Part shown: positions 1-8,401 of the stretch, piece after piece
How positions within the stretch are numbered: position 1 is the first letter of the stretch
Layout: each line of letters starts with the position of its first letter
DNA from: Streptomyces sp. NBC_01351
Lineage (GTDB): Bacteria > Actinomycetota > Actinomycetes > Streptomycetales > Streptomycetaceae
Direction: 5' to 3'
NCBI RefSeq assembly: GCF_036237315.1
Contig: NZ_CP108356.1
Location: forward strand, 2,286,001 to 2,350,000
Length of the DNA stretch: 64,000 bases
The notes under the pieces: model-generated
Seen by the model: only the letters and a program-made list of their open reading frames with translations
The model's database searches: none
Told to the model about the DNA's origin: nothing
Translations under genes and position numbers: made by a program

Positions 1-1339
1 GGCCCAGCGTGCCCCCGTCCGCGCGGAAGACGGTGATCTCCCTGTCCTGGGCCAGCTCCGCGCGGAGGACGCTCCAGAAGGTGTCGGGGTCGGGCGCGGA
101 CTGCTGCCAGTCGAGCAGCCGGGACAGCCAGCCGGGGCGGGTCGGGTCCACCCGTTCCTCGTCGCATTCGGCGGCGTCCGCCGAGGCGGTGACGTAGGGG
201 TTGCCGAGGGCCACGACGCCCGCCTCCGCGACGCGGTGCATCTGCCGGGTCCGCACGATGACCTCGGCGACGTAGCCCTCGGGGGTGGCGACTGCGGTGT
301 GCAGCGACTGGTAGAGGTTGAACTTGGGGGCGGCGATGAAGTCCTTGAACTCCGAGACGACCGGGGTGAAGCAGGTGTGCAGCTCCCCCAGCACGGCGTA
401 GCAGTCGGCGTTCTCGCCGACGAGGACGAGGACGCGGCCGAAGTCGGAGCCGCGCAGCTCGCCGCGTTTGAGGGCGACGCGGTGCACGGAGACGAAGTGC
501 CGGGGGCGGACCTGTACCTCGGCGGCGATGCCGGCCTCGCGCAGCACGGTCCGTACGGAGTCGGCGATGGCGGGCAGCGGGTCGTTCTCGCCCGCGTGGG
601 CGGCGATGAGCGCGCGGGTGTGCTCGTACTCCTCGGGGTGCAGGATCGCGAAGACGAGGTCTTCCAGCTCGGTCTTGAGGGCCTGGACGCCGAGCCGTTC
701 GGCGAGCGGGATGAGGACGTCGCGGGTGACCTTGGCGATGCGGGCCTGTTTCTCGGGGCGCATCACGCCGAGGGTGCGCATGTTGTGGAGCCGGTCGGCG
801 AGTTTGATGGACATCACGCGGACGTCGTTGCCGGTGGCGACGAGCATCTTGCGGAAGGTCTCGGGTTCGGCGGCGGCGCCGTAGTCGATCTTCTCGACCT
901 TGGTGACGCCGTCGACGATGAAGCAGACCTCGTCGCCGAACTCCTCGCGGACCTGATCGAGGGTCACGTCGGTGTCCTCGACGGTGTCGTGGAGGAGAGA
1001 GGCCGTCAGGGTGGTGGTCTCGGCGCCGAGTTCGGCGAGGATCAGGGTGACGGCGAGCGGGTGTGTGATGTACGGCTCACCACTTTTTCGCATCTGACCG
1101 CGGTGCGAGGTCTCCGCGAGCAGATAGGCGCGCCGCAAAACGGACAGGTCGGCGTCCGGATGGTGGGCGCGGTGTGCTTCCGCGACATGCCCGATGGCGT
1201 CCGGAAGTCGGTCGCGAGACGTCGGCCCGAGCAGGGCCGCGCGGCCGAGCCGGCGCAGATCCAGCCTGGTCCGGCCACGTCTGCGGAGCTCAGGGCGCAC
1301 TTCGGGGTGTGCTTCGGGGTTCGTGGCCTCTGCACTCAT
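1..1339 (-). CDS. rshA: RSH-family (p)ppGpp synthetase/hydrolase, 5' part (runs off left edge)
   Basis: The first 446 codons are visible; the 3' end lies outside the window. RSH proteins make and degrade the stringent-response alarmone (p)ppGpp in the cytoplasm. The N-terminal HD hydrolase domain is intact: YITHPL, LLHDTVEDT and KLADRLHNMRTL are all present. The synthetase domain follows, with FKDFIAAPKFNLYQSLHT as the substrate loop. It is divergent: the usual E-x-Q-I-R-T motif reads AEVIVRT, and the AHW motif that normally follows the HRxAE segment is replaced by VALGNPY. The ATG at 1339 has GGAGGT about 4 bases upstream. Gene order rshA-dapF-miaA matches the second RSH gene of S. coelicolor rather than relA, which supports the symbol. 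Family is certain; the balance of synthesis and hydrolysis cannot be read from sequence. Confidence 0.88.
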   Translation of the reverse strand, partial: MSAEATNPEAHPEVRPELRRRGRTRLDLRRLGRAALLGPTSRDRLPDAIGHVAEAHRAHHPDADLSVLRRAYLLAETSHRGQMRKSGEPYITHPLAVTLILAELGAETTTLTASLLHDTVEDTDVTLDQVREEFGDEVCFIVDGVTKVEKIDYGAAAEPETFRKMLVATGNDVRVMSIKLADRLHNMRTLGVMRPEKQARIAKVTRDVLIPLAERLGVQALKTELEDLVFAILHPEEYEHTRALIAAHAGENDPLPAIADSVRTVLREAGIAAEVQVRPRHFVSVHRVALKRGELRGSDFGRVLVLVGENADCYAVLGELHTCFTPVVSEFKDFIAAPKFNLYQSLHTAVATPEGYVAEVIVRTRQMHRVAEAGVVALGNPYVTASADAAECDEERVDPTRPGWLSRLLDWQQSAPDPDTFWSVLRAELAQDREITVFRADGGTLG

Positions 1340-1479
1340 GGGCACCTCCGGCGGCTTCGACCGGCGGTGGCGGGCATGGGGTGAGCCCTCAGGGCCGGTG
1401 CCTGATGTTACCGACCCCACCACGTGGCGCAGTCCACCTCTCGCTGAGCGTGAAACGGATCACCCATTAGAGGGAAGCT

Positions 1480-2355
1480 TCAGCCGAAAGCCGTTTCGGT
1501 GAGCCAGGCCGCGTCGAACTCGCCCGCAGCCACGATCACGGCCGGTCCGGTCATGTCGATCCGGCCGTCGGGGTGTTCCGTGATGACGAGCGTGCCGCCG
1601 GGGAGGTCGACGGTGTACGTGACCGATTCGCCGGTGGCGGCCGGGTCCGCGCCGTCGCGGCGGATGGTGGCGACGGCGACGGCGCAGGCGCCGGTGCCGC
1701 AGGAGCGGGTCTCGCCGGAGCCGCGCTCGTGGACGCGCATGGCGACGTGCCGGGGGCCGCGGTCGACGACGAACTCGACGTTGACACCCGTCGGGTAGGC
1801 GGACGCCGGGCTGAAGTCGGGGGCGTCGTACAGCTTCCCGGCGTCGTCGAGGCTTTCAACGAAAGCCACGGCGTGCGGGTTCCCCATGTTCACGTTCCGC
1901 GCGGGCCAGCTCCGCGAGCCGACGCCGACGGTGACCTCGCCCTCGGGGAGTTCGGCGCGGCCCATGGAGACCGTGACGTCGCCCGCCTTGTCGAGGTGTA
2001 CGCGCTTGACGCCCCCGCGGGTGGCGACGGCGAGGTCGCCGGGCTCCACGTGGCCGGCGTACTGGAGGTAGCGGGCGAAGACGCGTACGCCGTTGCCACA
2101 CATCTCGGCGACGGAGCCGTCGCTGTTGCGGTAGTCCATGAACCACTCCGCCTCGTCGGCCAGGTGGGCCGCCTCGGGGTGCGCGGCGGACCGGACGACG
2201 TGCAGGACGCCGTCCGCGCCGATCCCGGCCCGCCGGTCGCACAGCTTCGCGACGGCGGAGGCCGGCAGCTCGATGGCGTTGTCCGGGTCCGGGACGATCA
2301 CGAAGTCGTTCTCGGTGCCGTGGCCCTTGAGGAAGGAGAGGGTGGTCTGCGTCAC
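1480..2355 (-). CDS. dapF: Diaminopimelate epimerase
   Basis: Converts LL-diaminopimelate to meso-diaminopimelate, a cofactor-independent step supplying lysine and peptidoglycan. The protein has 291 residues, normal for the family (about 275-295). The N-terminal GHGTENDFV segment is the KxxGxGNDF family motif. The two catalytic cysteines are visible: Cys86 in MCGNGVR and Cys219 in GETRSCGTGACA. The start at 2355 gives the usual N-terminus directly before the core. It lies on the same strand as the rsh gene upstream (intergenic about 140 bases) and the membrane-protein gene downstream. S. coelicolor-type species use LL-DAP in vegetative walls, so here the meso form mainly feeds lysine synthesis; that last point is family knowledge. 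Confidence 0.96.
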   Translation of the reverse strand: MTQTTLSFLKGHGTENDFVIVPDPDNAIELPASAVAKLCDRRAGIGADGVLHVVRSAAHPEAAHLADEAEWFMDYRNSDGSVAEMCGNGVRVFARYLQYAGHVEPGDLAVATRGGVKRVHLDKAGDVTVSMGRAELPEGEVTVGVGSRSWPARNVNMGNPHAVAFVESLDDAGKLYDAPDFSPASAYPTGVNVEFVVDRGPRHVAMRVHERGSGETRSCGTGACAVAVATIRRDGADPAATGESVTYTVDLPGGTLVITEHPDGRIDMTGPAVIVAAGEFDAAWLTETAFG

Positions 2356-2445
2356 CGGCCCATCGTACCGACCCCCTGGTCAGCGGCGCGGAGCCGTCCG
2401 ATGGGCGGTCAGCGGCGCGGGTCGGGCAAGATCCGGAAGAGACGC

Positions 2446-3012
2446 CTAGCGGAGCCGCGCCACCCGGTACACGGCGAGCGCTACGACGGCCAGCGCGACC
2501 GCCGCGTACAGCGCGGCCATCCGCCAGTCGGGGCGGCGGCCGCTCCCCCGGGCCGGGAGTCCGGGCCAGGTGTAGCCCACGCGGCGGGCGGCCATCATGC
2601 CCCAGCCGCCGGCGCAGCAGCTGATGAGGAAGCCGAGCATCGCGACCACGGCTCCGCCGTCGCCGAACTCGAAGGCGAGCGGGAAGGCGAACATGAGCGA
2701 ACCGGCGGTGGCCAGCATCACGATCGGGGCGATCTGCCACACGCGCAGGCGGCGCTGCGGGCGCAGCTCGACCTCGACCTCGGGTCCGGCGGCGGCTTCG
2801 GCCTCCGCGGAGTCGGGGGTGTCCGGGCCGTCGGGGGTCAGCCGCAGGGGACCCACGGGCAGCCCGAGGGTATCGGGGCCGTCCGAGTCGTCGGGCAGCT
2901 GCGGGCCGTCGGGCCGCTGCGGGCCGTCTGATCCGCCAGGCCGGTCGAGAAGCGTCGGGTCCGCTTCCCGCCGGGTGTCGTCCCGCCCGGTGTCACGAGG
3001 GCCGGCCTCCAT
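2446..3012 (-). CDS. Small integral membrane protein, function unknown
   Basis: A 188-residue protein not recognised as a named family. The first ~85 residues are charged and rich in Asp, Pro and Gly (DGPDTPDS-type repeats), predicted disordered and cytoplasmic. Three hydrophobic stretches follow: APIVMLATAGSLMFAF, VVAMLGFLISCCAGGWGMM and AALYAAVALAVVALAVY near the C-terminus. The ATG at 3012 is chosen because a GGGGAGGG sequence lies about 10 bases upstream; an open frame extends to 3096, and a GTG at 3018 is also possible. It sits between dapF and miaA on the same strand, a position conserved for a small membrane protein in Streptomyces, but nothing ties it to either pathway. Confidence 0.75.
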   Translation of the reverse strand: MEAGPRDTGRDDTRREADPTLLDRPGGSDGPQRPDGPQLPDDSDGPDTLGLPVGPLRLTPDGPDTPDSAEAEAAAGPEVEVELRPQRRLRVWQIAPIVMLATAGSLMFAFPLAFEFGDGGAVVAMLGFLISCCAGGWGMMAARRVGYTWPGLPARGSGRRPDWRMAALYAAVALAVVALAVYRVARLR

Positions 3013-3146
3013 CGCCACGCGCCCTCCCCACTCGGATTCCAGTACGCCGCCGTTCACCGCGGGTGACCGCACCCGCAGTGAATTTGATGATGGCACGCCC
3101 CCGGGCCCGGTACGGGCGCGCGGGTCGTCCCGATGCCATCACGTGA

Positions 3147-4085
3147 TCAGGCTGTGACCGCTCGTTCGACCAACGACTGCGCGAGTCCGGTGAGTTCCCC
3201 ACGGTCGGCGACGGCCCCGCTGAGCCAGTGGACACGCGGGTCGCGCCGGAACCAGGAGTCCTGGCGGCGGGCGAAGCGCTTGGTCGCCCGAACGGTCTCG
3301 GCCCGGGCCTCTTCCTCGGTGCATTCCCCGGCGAGCGCGGCGAGCACCTGCTGGTATCCGAGCGCCCTGGAGGCGGTGATTCCGTCGCGCAGGCCGCGGG
3401 CTTCCAGTGCGCGCACCTCGTCGACGAGCCCGGCCTCCCACATCCGGTCCACCCGGAGCGCGATCCGCTCGTCGAGCTCCGGCCGGGCCACGTCGACGCC
3501 GATCTGGACGGTGTCGTAGACGGACTCGTGGCCGGGCAGGTTGGCCGTGAAGGGGCGGCCGGTGATCTCGATGACCTCCAGCGCGCGCACGATCCGGCGG
3601 CCGTTGCTGGGCAGGATCGCCGCGCCGGCGGCCGGGTCCGCGGCGGCGAGGCGCGCGTGCAGGGCGCCGGAGCCGCGCAGGGTGAGCTCGCCCTCCAGCC
3701 TGGCTCGGACCTCGGGGTCGGTGCCGGGGAACTCCATGACGTCCAGGGCGCCCCGGACGTAGAGGCCGGAGCCTCCGACGAGGACGGGGGTACGGCCCTC
3801 GGCGAGCAGTTTGTCGATCTCGGCGCGGGCCAGGCGCTGGTACTCGGCCACGTTGGCGGTGTCGGTGACGTCCCAGATGTCGAGGAGGTGGTGCGGGACC
3901 CCGCCGCGCTCCTTGGTCGTCAGCTTGGCGGTGCCGATGTCCATCCCCCGGTACAGCTGCATGGAGTCGGCGTTGACGACTTCGCCGTCGAAATGACGGG
4001 CCAAGGCGACGCCCAGGTCGGACTTTCCTGCCGCGGTGGGACCGACGACGGCGATGACCCGCTGGGCGGGGGCTGCTTTCCTCAC
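3147..4085 (-). CDS. miaA: tRNA dimethylallyltransferase
   Basis: Transfers the dimethylallyl group from DMAPP to N6 of A37 in tRNAs that read codons starting with U; MiaB, encoded about 1.6 kb away on the same strand, then methylthiolates the product. The P-loop-like GPTAAGKS is at residues 15-22, followed by the characteristic VNADSMQLYRGMDIGTAK. The open frame extends upstream to 4208, but the GTG at 4085 gives a 312-residue protein that begins just before the P-loop, as in other Streptomyces. GGGG lies about 5 bases upstream of it. It ends with QSLVERAVTA after the usual helical C-terminal region. Confidence 0.95.
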   Translation of the reverse strand: MRKAAPAQRVIAVVGPTAAGKSDLGVALARHFDGEVVNADSMQLYRGMDIGTAKLTTKERGGVPHHLLDIWDVTDTANVAEYQRLARAEIDKLLAEGRTPVLVGGSGLYVRGALDVMEFPGTDPEVRARLEGELTLRGSGALHARLAAADPAAGAAILPSNGRRIVRALEVIEITGRPFTANLPGHESVYDTVQIGVDVARPELDERIALRVDRMWEAGLVDEVRALEARGLRDGITASRALGYQQVLAALAGECTEEEARAETVRATKRFARRQDSWFRRDPRVHWLSGAVADRGELTGLAQSLVERAVTA

Positions 4086-4249
4086 CGCCCCAGTCTCGCA
4101 GCCCTTCCGGTCAAGACACTGACATGTACCCGATCGAGCTACGTGACGGGGTGGGGGCGGGGTCGTTGCCCTGGCGAGGTTCGGCCCGGTGGAGGCCCCT
4201 GCGGCCAAGGCGGAACTTCACTCACACGAGTAACGTTATAGGAGGAGAC

Positions 4250-4480
4250 ATGGGCGTTTTTGATCGGCTTTTTCGCCGTAAGGACGCGGTCGTGACCGAG
4301 GAGGTCGCCGCCGGGTCCCCGACGGCGGAGTCCGGTTCGGCCGAGGAGACCGAGGCCGGGACGGCTGAGGAGGCGACGGCTGCCGTGGCGGCTCCGGCGG
4401 CGGAAGCCGTGGAGATCCCGAAGCAGCAGTCGGCCGAGGTGGCCGTGGACAGCGAAGCCGGCGAGGGTGCCCGTACGTAG
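4250..4480 (+). CDS. Small acidic Ala/Glu-rich protein, function unknown
   Basis: A 76-residue protein starting MGVFDRLFRRKD (short amphipathic basic head) followed by a low-complexity tail rich in Glu, Ala, Thr and Ser ending EAGEGART. GGAGGA lies 3 bases before the ATG, an excellent ribosome-binding site. It is followed after 23 bases by the antitoxin-like gene on the same strand, so the two are probably one transcript. A short inverted repeat ACTC-ACAC-GAGT lies about 15 bases upstream of the ribosome-binding site (around 4220-4232) and could be a control element. Homologues in Streptomyces are often labelled gliding motility protein, a name with no support from this sequence. Confidence 0.72.
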   Translation: MGVFDRLFRRKDAVVTEEVAAGSPTAESGSAEETEAGTAEEATAAVAAPAAEAVEIPKQQSAEVAVDSEAGEGART

Positions 4481-4503
4481 CGACCGCCAACGGAAGGTGA
4501 CCC

Positions 4504-4752
4504 ATGGGCCTGCTGGACAATCTGAAGGCCAAGCTCGGGCCGGCGAAGGACAAGGTCGGCGACCTCGCCCAGAAGAACGAGGGCAAGATCGCCGAAGGTC
4601 TGGACAAGATGGCCAAGGCCGTGGACTCCAAGACCCACGGCAAGTACAGCGGCCGGATCACGAGCGGCACGGGCAAGGCGAAGGACGCCCTGGGCAAAAT
4701 CGCGCACAAGGACACCCCCGGCAGCGGTCCGACGCCGCCGACGGCTTCCTGA
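4504..4752 (+). CDS. MT0933-type antitoxin family protein
   Basis: An 82-residue Lys/Gly/Ala-rich, predicted mainly helical protein. The pattern MGLLDNLKAKLG at the start, EGLDKMAKAVDSKTHGKY in the middle and SGTGKAKDALGKI at the end is that of the MT0933/Rv0909 antitoxin-like family. A GGAAGGTGA ribosome-binding site precedes the ATG. No toxin gene is adjacent: the neighbour upstream is the acidic 76-residue protein and downstream is a convergent dioxygenase-like gene. An antitoxin role is therefore a family label only. A strong terminator follows at 4765-4804. Confidence 0.8.
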   Translation: MGLLDNLKAKLGPAKDKVGDLAQKNEGKIAEGLDKMAKAVDSKTHGKYSGRITSGTGKAKDALGKIAHKDTPGSGPTPPTAS

Positions 4753-4764
4753 CGCGGTACGGGA

Positions 4765-4804
4765 AAGGGGCGCGGCACCGGCGACTGCCGGTCCCGCGCC
4801 CCTT
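4765..4804. terminator. Bidirectional terminator hairpin
   Basis: Stem of 11 base pairs (4765-4775 with 4794-4804), a single C/C mismatch, then 6 more pairs (4777-4782 with 4787-4792) around a GACT loop. It lies between the convergent genes ending at 4752 and 4832. Confidence 0.88.
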
Positions 4805-4831
4805 CCTCGTATGTGCGGCGCCTACCGGGTT

Positions 4832-5539
4832 TCAGGACCAGGCGGCGACGAAGTACCCCACGCCGTACGGCGCGTCCTCGTACAGCAGCCGCCCGTCGAG
4901 GCCGGCGCCCTCGGCGGCGCCGGCCAGGACCTGCCAGGGGGCCCTGCCGGCGGCCTGGAGTTCGGTGGCGAGTTCGGCGTCGAGGGCGGCGAGGGCGGCC
5001 ACGTCGGCGGCGGCGAGGGCGCGGGCGGCGGCCGCGTCGAAGGCGGCGGCGCGTCCGTCGAGGTAGCCGGGGGCCTTCAGGGTCCGTTTGGCGCTGCCGT
5101 CACCCATCACGAGCAGCGCGACCCGCTCGTCCCGCGCCGCGAGTTCCCGGCCGGCCCGGAGGCACCGGGCGGTGTCCAGCGGCTCGGCGACCCCGAGCCC
5201 CTCGACGGGGGCGGCGCCCCACCGCGCGTGGTGCAGCAGCCAGGCGCCGACGGCGAGCGAGGCCGGCAGCAGGCGCGGCCCCTCGTCACCCTCCCCGAGC
5301 TGTACGTCGGCCTCGACCCCGAATCCGCGGAAGCTGCCGCGGGCGCCCTGGGGGTAGGGCCCGCCGTGGTCCCCGTCGGCGGGACCTACGACGACCAGCA
5401 GGTCGGGCCGGGACGCGGCGAGCACCGCCAGCGCGTCGGAGCAGGCGGTACGGGCGTCGCCGAGTTCGGCGGCGGCTCCCGCGGCGACCTCCGGCACGAG
5501 CAGCGGTGGGGCGGGGCAGACGGCAGCGGCTACGAGCAT
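4832..5539 (-). CDS. Class III extradiol dioxygenase-like protein (function unknown)
   Basis: A 235-residue protein of the LigB/MEMO-like superfamily type. The pattern MLVAAAVCPAPPLLVPEV at the N-terminus, DLLVVVGPADGDH in the middle and VALLVMGDGSAKRT later matches a conserved Streptomyces family annotated as class III extradiol dioxygenase subunit B-like. The His/Glu metal ligands expected of a working dioxygenase are not clearly visible, so catalysis is unproven. The ATG at 5539 is chosen because the family begins there; the open frame reaches to 5704 through repeat sequence. It lies downstream of miaB on the same strand, separated by a dispersed terminator-like repeat. Confidence 0.75.
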   Translation of the reverse strand: MLVAAAVCPAPPLLVPEVAAGAAAELGDARTACSDALAVLAASRPDLLVVVGPADGDHGGPYPQGARGSFRGFGVEADVQLGEGDEGPRLLPASLAVGAWLLHHARWGAAPVEGLGVAEPLDTARCLRAGRELAARDERVALLVMGDGSAKRTLKAPGYLDGRAAAFDAAAARALAAADVAALAALDAELATELQAAGRAPWQVLAGAAEGAGLDGRLLYEDAPYGVGYFVAAWS

Positions 5540-5634
5540 GATCCGCAGCCTAACCGCAGAGCGGCTCGGACGGTGCCGGTCCGGGGTGCCGGTGCGGCTG
5601 GGGGTGGCGCGCCCCGAACGGCCCGGTGCGGGTT

Positions 5635-5700
5635 CAAGCCCTGGGGCTCCGCCCCAGACCCCGCGCCTCAAACGCCGGCGGGGCTGGAATTGCCCTCCAG
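5635..5700. repeat. Dispersed Streptomyces intergenic repeat (terminator-like)
   Basis: Contains CTGGGGC-TCC-GCCCCAG (5641-5657) followed by the GCCTCAAACGCCGGCGGGGC core, with a second stem of CCCCGC (5659-5664) and GCGGGG (5678-5683). The same core occurs twice, as an inverted pair, at 18735-18875. It sits just past the miaB stop and probably ends that transcript. Confidence 0.85.
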
Positions 5701-5728
5701 GCAACCCGGCCCCGCCTGACGGCCTGCG

Positions 5729-7249
5729 TCAGCTCTGCGGCGCCGCGCAGCCCGAAGTGGCCACGGGCAGGGGGGCCGGGACGCCGAGCGTCGGGATGCC
5801 GAGCATGACGCCCGCCGGTTGGGCCGGGGCGGCGTTGCGCTTCTCCCAGGCGTCGCCGGCGCGCGTGCGCCGCACGCTCAGCGTCGGGCCCTCGGCCAGG
5901 AGGTGGTGCGGGGCCGCGTAGGTGATGTCCACGGTGACCACGTCACCCGGTCGGACCTCCGCGTCCGGCTTCGTGAAGTGCACCAGGCGGTTGTCGGGGG
6001 CGCGGCCGGACAGGCGGTGTGTGGCCCCGTCCTTGCGGCCCTCGCCCTCCGCGACCATGACCTCCAGCGTGCGGCCGACCTGCTTCTTGTTCTCCTCCCA
6101 GGAGATCTCCTCCTGGAGGGCGACCAGGCGCATGTAGCGGTCCTGAACGACCTCCTTGGGGATCTGCCCGTCCATGTCGGCGGCGGGGGTGCCGGGCCGC
6201 TTGGAGTACTGGAAGGTGAAGGCGTTCGCGAAGCGGGCCTCGCGCACCGCGTGCATCGTCTGCTGGAAGTCCTCCTCCGTCTCGCCGGGGAAGCCCACGA
6301 TGATGTCGGTGGAGATCGCGGCGTGCGGGATCGCGGCGCGGACCTTCTCGATGATCCCGAGGAAACGCTCCTGCCGGTACGAGCGGCGCATCGCCTTGAG
6401 GATCGGGTCCGAACCGGACTGCATCGGCATGTGCAGCTGCGGCATCACGTTCGGGGTCTCCGCCATCGCCGCGATCACGTCGTCCGTGAAGTCGCGGGGG
6501 TGCGGCGAGGTGAAGCGGACCCGCTCCAGGCCCTCGATCTGGCCGCAGGCGCGCAGCAGCTTGCTGAAGGCCTCGCGGTCGCCGAGGTCGGAGCCGTACG
6601 CGTTCACGTTCTGGCCGAGCAGGGTGATCTCGGAGACGCCCTCGGCGACCAGGGCCTCCACCTCGGCGAGGATGTCGCCGGGACGGCGGTCCTCCTCCTT
6701 GCCGCGCAGCGCCGGGACGATGCAGAAGGTGCAGGTGTTGTTGCAGCCGACGGAGATCGAGACCCACGCGGCGTAGGCGGACTCGCGGCGGGTCGGGAGC
6801 GTGGAGGGGAACGCCTCCAGCGACTCGGCGATCTCGACCTGCGCCTCTTCCTGGATGCGGGCGCGCTCCAGCAGCACGGGGAGCTTGCCGATGTTGTGCG
6901 TACCGAAGACGACGTCGACCCAGGGGGCCCTCTTGACGATCGTGTCGCGGTCCTTCTGGGCGAGGCAGCCGCCGACGGCGATCTGCATGCCGGGGCGCTT
7001 CGTCTTCATCGGGGCCAGCCGGCCGAGGTTGCCGTACAGCTTGTTGTCGGCGTTCTCGCGGACCGCGCAGGTGTTGAAGACGACGACGTCGGCGTCGCCG
7101 TCGGAGCCCTCGGGCGCCCGGACGTAGCCGGCGTCCTCCAGCAGACCGGAGAGCCGCTCCGAGTCGTGCACGTTCATCTGGCACCCGTAGGTGCGCACCT
7201 CGTAGCTTCGCTTCTCGTCCACTGCCTGGCTCCGGTCGCTGCTGGTCAT
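5729..7249 (-). CDS. miaB: tRNA-2-methylthio-N6-dimethylallyladenosine synthase
   Basis: A radical-SAM methylthiotransferase that adds a methylthio group to C2 of i6A37 in tRNA, completing the modification started by MiaA. The 506-residue protein has the three UPF0004 cluster cysteines (Cys23 in TYGCQMN, Cys61 in NTCAVREN, Cys95 in VGGCLAQ). The radical-SAM CxxxCxxC is at Cys169, Cys173 and Cys176 ([16 protein letters not shown]). A C-terminal TRAM domain ([13 protein letters not shown] onwards) binds RNA. The ATG at 7249 leaves 22 residues before the first cysteine, normal for actinobacteria. The C-terminal ~40 residues after the TRAM domain ([14 protein letters not shown] onwards) are a low-complexity extension. 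Confidence 0.96.
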   Translation of the reverse strand: MTSSDRSQAVDEKRSYEVRTYGCQMNVHDSERLSGLLEDAGYVRAPEGSDGDADVVVFNTCAVRENADNKLYGNLGRLAPMKTKRPGMQIAVGGCLAQKDRDTIVKRAPWVDVVFGTHNIGKLPVLLERARIQEEAQVEIAESLEAFPSTLPTRRESAYAAWVSISVGCNNTCTFCIVPALRGKEEDRRPGDILAEVEALVAEGVSEITLLGQNVNAYGSDLGDREAFSKLLRACGQIEGLERVRFTSPHPRDFTDDVIAAMAETPNVMPQLHMPMQSGSDPILKAMRRSYRQERFLGIIEKVRAAIPHAAISTDIIVGFPGETEEDFQQTMHAVREARFANAFTFQYSKRPGTPAADMDGQIPKEVVQDRYMRLVALQEEISWEENKKQVGRTLEVMVAEGEGRKDGATHRLSGRAPDNRLVHFTKPDAEVRPGDVVTVDITYAAPHHLLAEGPTLSVRRTRAGDAWEKRNAAPAQPAGVMLGIPTLGVPAPLPVATSGCAAPQS

Positions 7250-7392
7250 ACGACAAGGGTAGGCGGTACCCGGGAGCCCTCCGGTCCCGCGTTCTGCAGG
7301 AGGCCGGAGCCGGGGGCTCGGGGTGTGGTGGGGGTGCGGTGGCGGCGGGGTGGGGCGTGACAGGAAGGGGGGTGGGTGGGAGGATCGCCGGC

Positions 7393-8388
7393 ATGGCTCT
7401 CGTACCGCCCCGGATCGGCAGGCGCCACGCCCTGCGGGCCGTGGTGGCCCTGCTCGTCGTGCTCGGGGCTCTGGTGTGGTGGCTGCGGCCCTTCGGGGAG
7501 CCCGAGCTCAAGGGTGAGCTGACCTTCAGCACCGGCGTCCGGACCGGGGTCTACCACCTCTACGGGGAGCTGCTGGAGCAGGCGCTGAAGCAGGACGTGC
7601 CCGGGGTGAAGGTGCGGCTGGACCCCAGTGAGGGTTCGCAGCAGAACCTCGCGCGGGTGGCCGCCGGCGAAGCCGATTTCACGGTGGCGACGGCCGACGC
7701 GGTCGCCAAGTACCGGCTCGACGGGAAGCCCGGCGCCTCCAGTCTGCGCGGGGTCGCCCGGCTCTACGACGACTACGTCCAGCTGGTGGTCCCGGCCGGG
7801 TCCCCGGTGCAGTCGGCGCGGGACCTGCGCGGCAAGCGGGTCGCGGTGGGCCAGCCCGGTTCCGGCGTGCGGCTGATCTCGGAGCGGCTGCTGGCCGCGG
7901 CCAAGCTGGATCCGGCCCGGGACGTCACCACCGTGGCCATCGGCATCGACACCATGCCGGCCGAGCTGGAGGCCGGTCGGATCGACGCCTTCTTCTGGTC
8001 GGGCGGCCTGCCCACCAACGCGGTGCGCGAGCTGTCGGAGCGGTTCGAGATCCGGCTCGTGCAGCTCGGCGACCTGGTGGCGGAGCTGCAGGGCGGCGGC
8101 AGCCCGGCGCGCTACTACCGGGCGGCGGTGATGCCGCAGGACGCGTACGCACGGGCCCGGAACACCAGCTCGGTGGCGACCCTGGCCGTGCCGAACCTGC
8201 TGGTCACCACCGAGGGGACGGACCCCGAGCTGACGGAGCAGTTCACCCGCACGGTGATCGCCAGCCGTGACCGCATCGGCGGCGAGGTGCACGCGGCGCA
8301 GCTGGTGGACCTCCGGACGGCGATCTACACCGATCCGCTCGACCTGCACGAGGGTGCGGGCCGGTACTACCGGTCGGTCAAGCCGTAG
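7393..8388 (+). CDS. TAXI-family TRAP transporter solute-binding protein
   Basis: A 331-residue extracytoplasmic binding protein. After RRHALR there is one hydrophobic segment ([16 protein letters not shown], about residues 14-29) that acts as a signal or membrane anchor; there is no lipobox Cys. The mature part has the TAXI pattern: [15 protein letters not shown] near the start, [20 protein letters not shown], then [21 protein letters not shown] and [15 protein letters not shown] proteins bind small organic acids such as glutamate or C4-dicarboxylates. No TRAP membrane subunits are adjacent, so it may be an orphan or a sensory binding protein. The ATG at 7393 is preferred over 7339 because GGGAGG lies 10-11 bases upstream. 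It ends 13 bases before the convergent kinase gene. Confidence 0.85.
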   Translation: MALVPPRIGRRHALRAVVALLVVLGALVWWLRPFGEPELKGELTFSTGVRTGVYHLYGELLEQALKQDVPGVKVRLDPSEGSQQNLARVAAGEADFTVATADAVAKYRLDGKPGASSLRGVARLYDDYVQLVVPAGSPVQSARDLRGKRVAVGQPGSGVRLISERLLAAAKLDPARDVTTVAIGIDTMPAELEAGRIDAFFWSGGLPTNAVRELSERFEIRLVQLGDLVAELQGGGSPARYYRAAVMPQDAYARARNTSSVATLAVPNLLVTTEGTDPELTEQFTRTVIASRDRIGGEVHAAQLVDLRTAIYTDPLDLHEGAGRYYRSVKP

Positions 8389-8401
8389 GAATCGGTGGCG
8401 G

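Noticed and set aside
236..1384. A 382-codon plus-strand frame
   Set aside because: Antisense shadow of the rsh gene, whose HD and synthetase motifs read on the minus strand.
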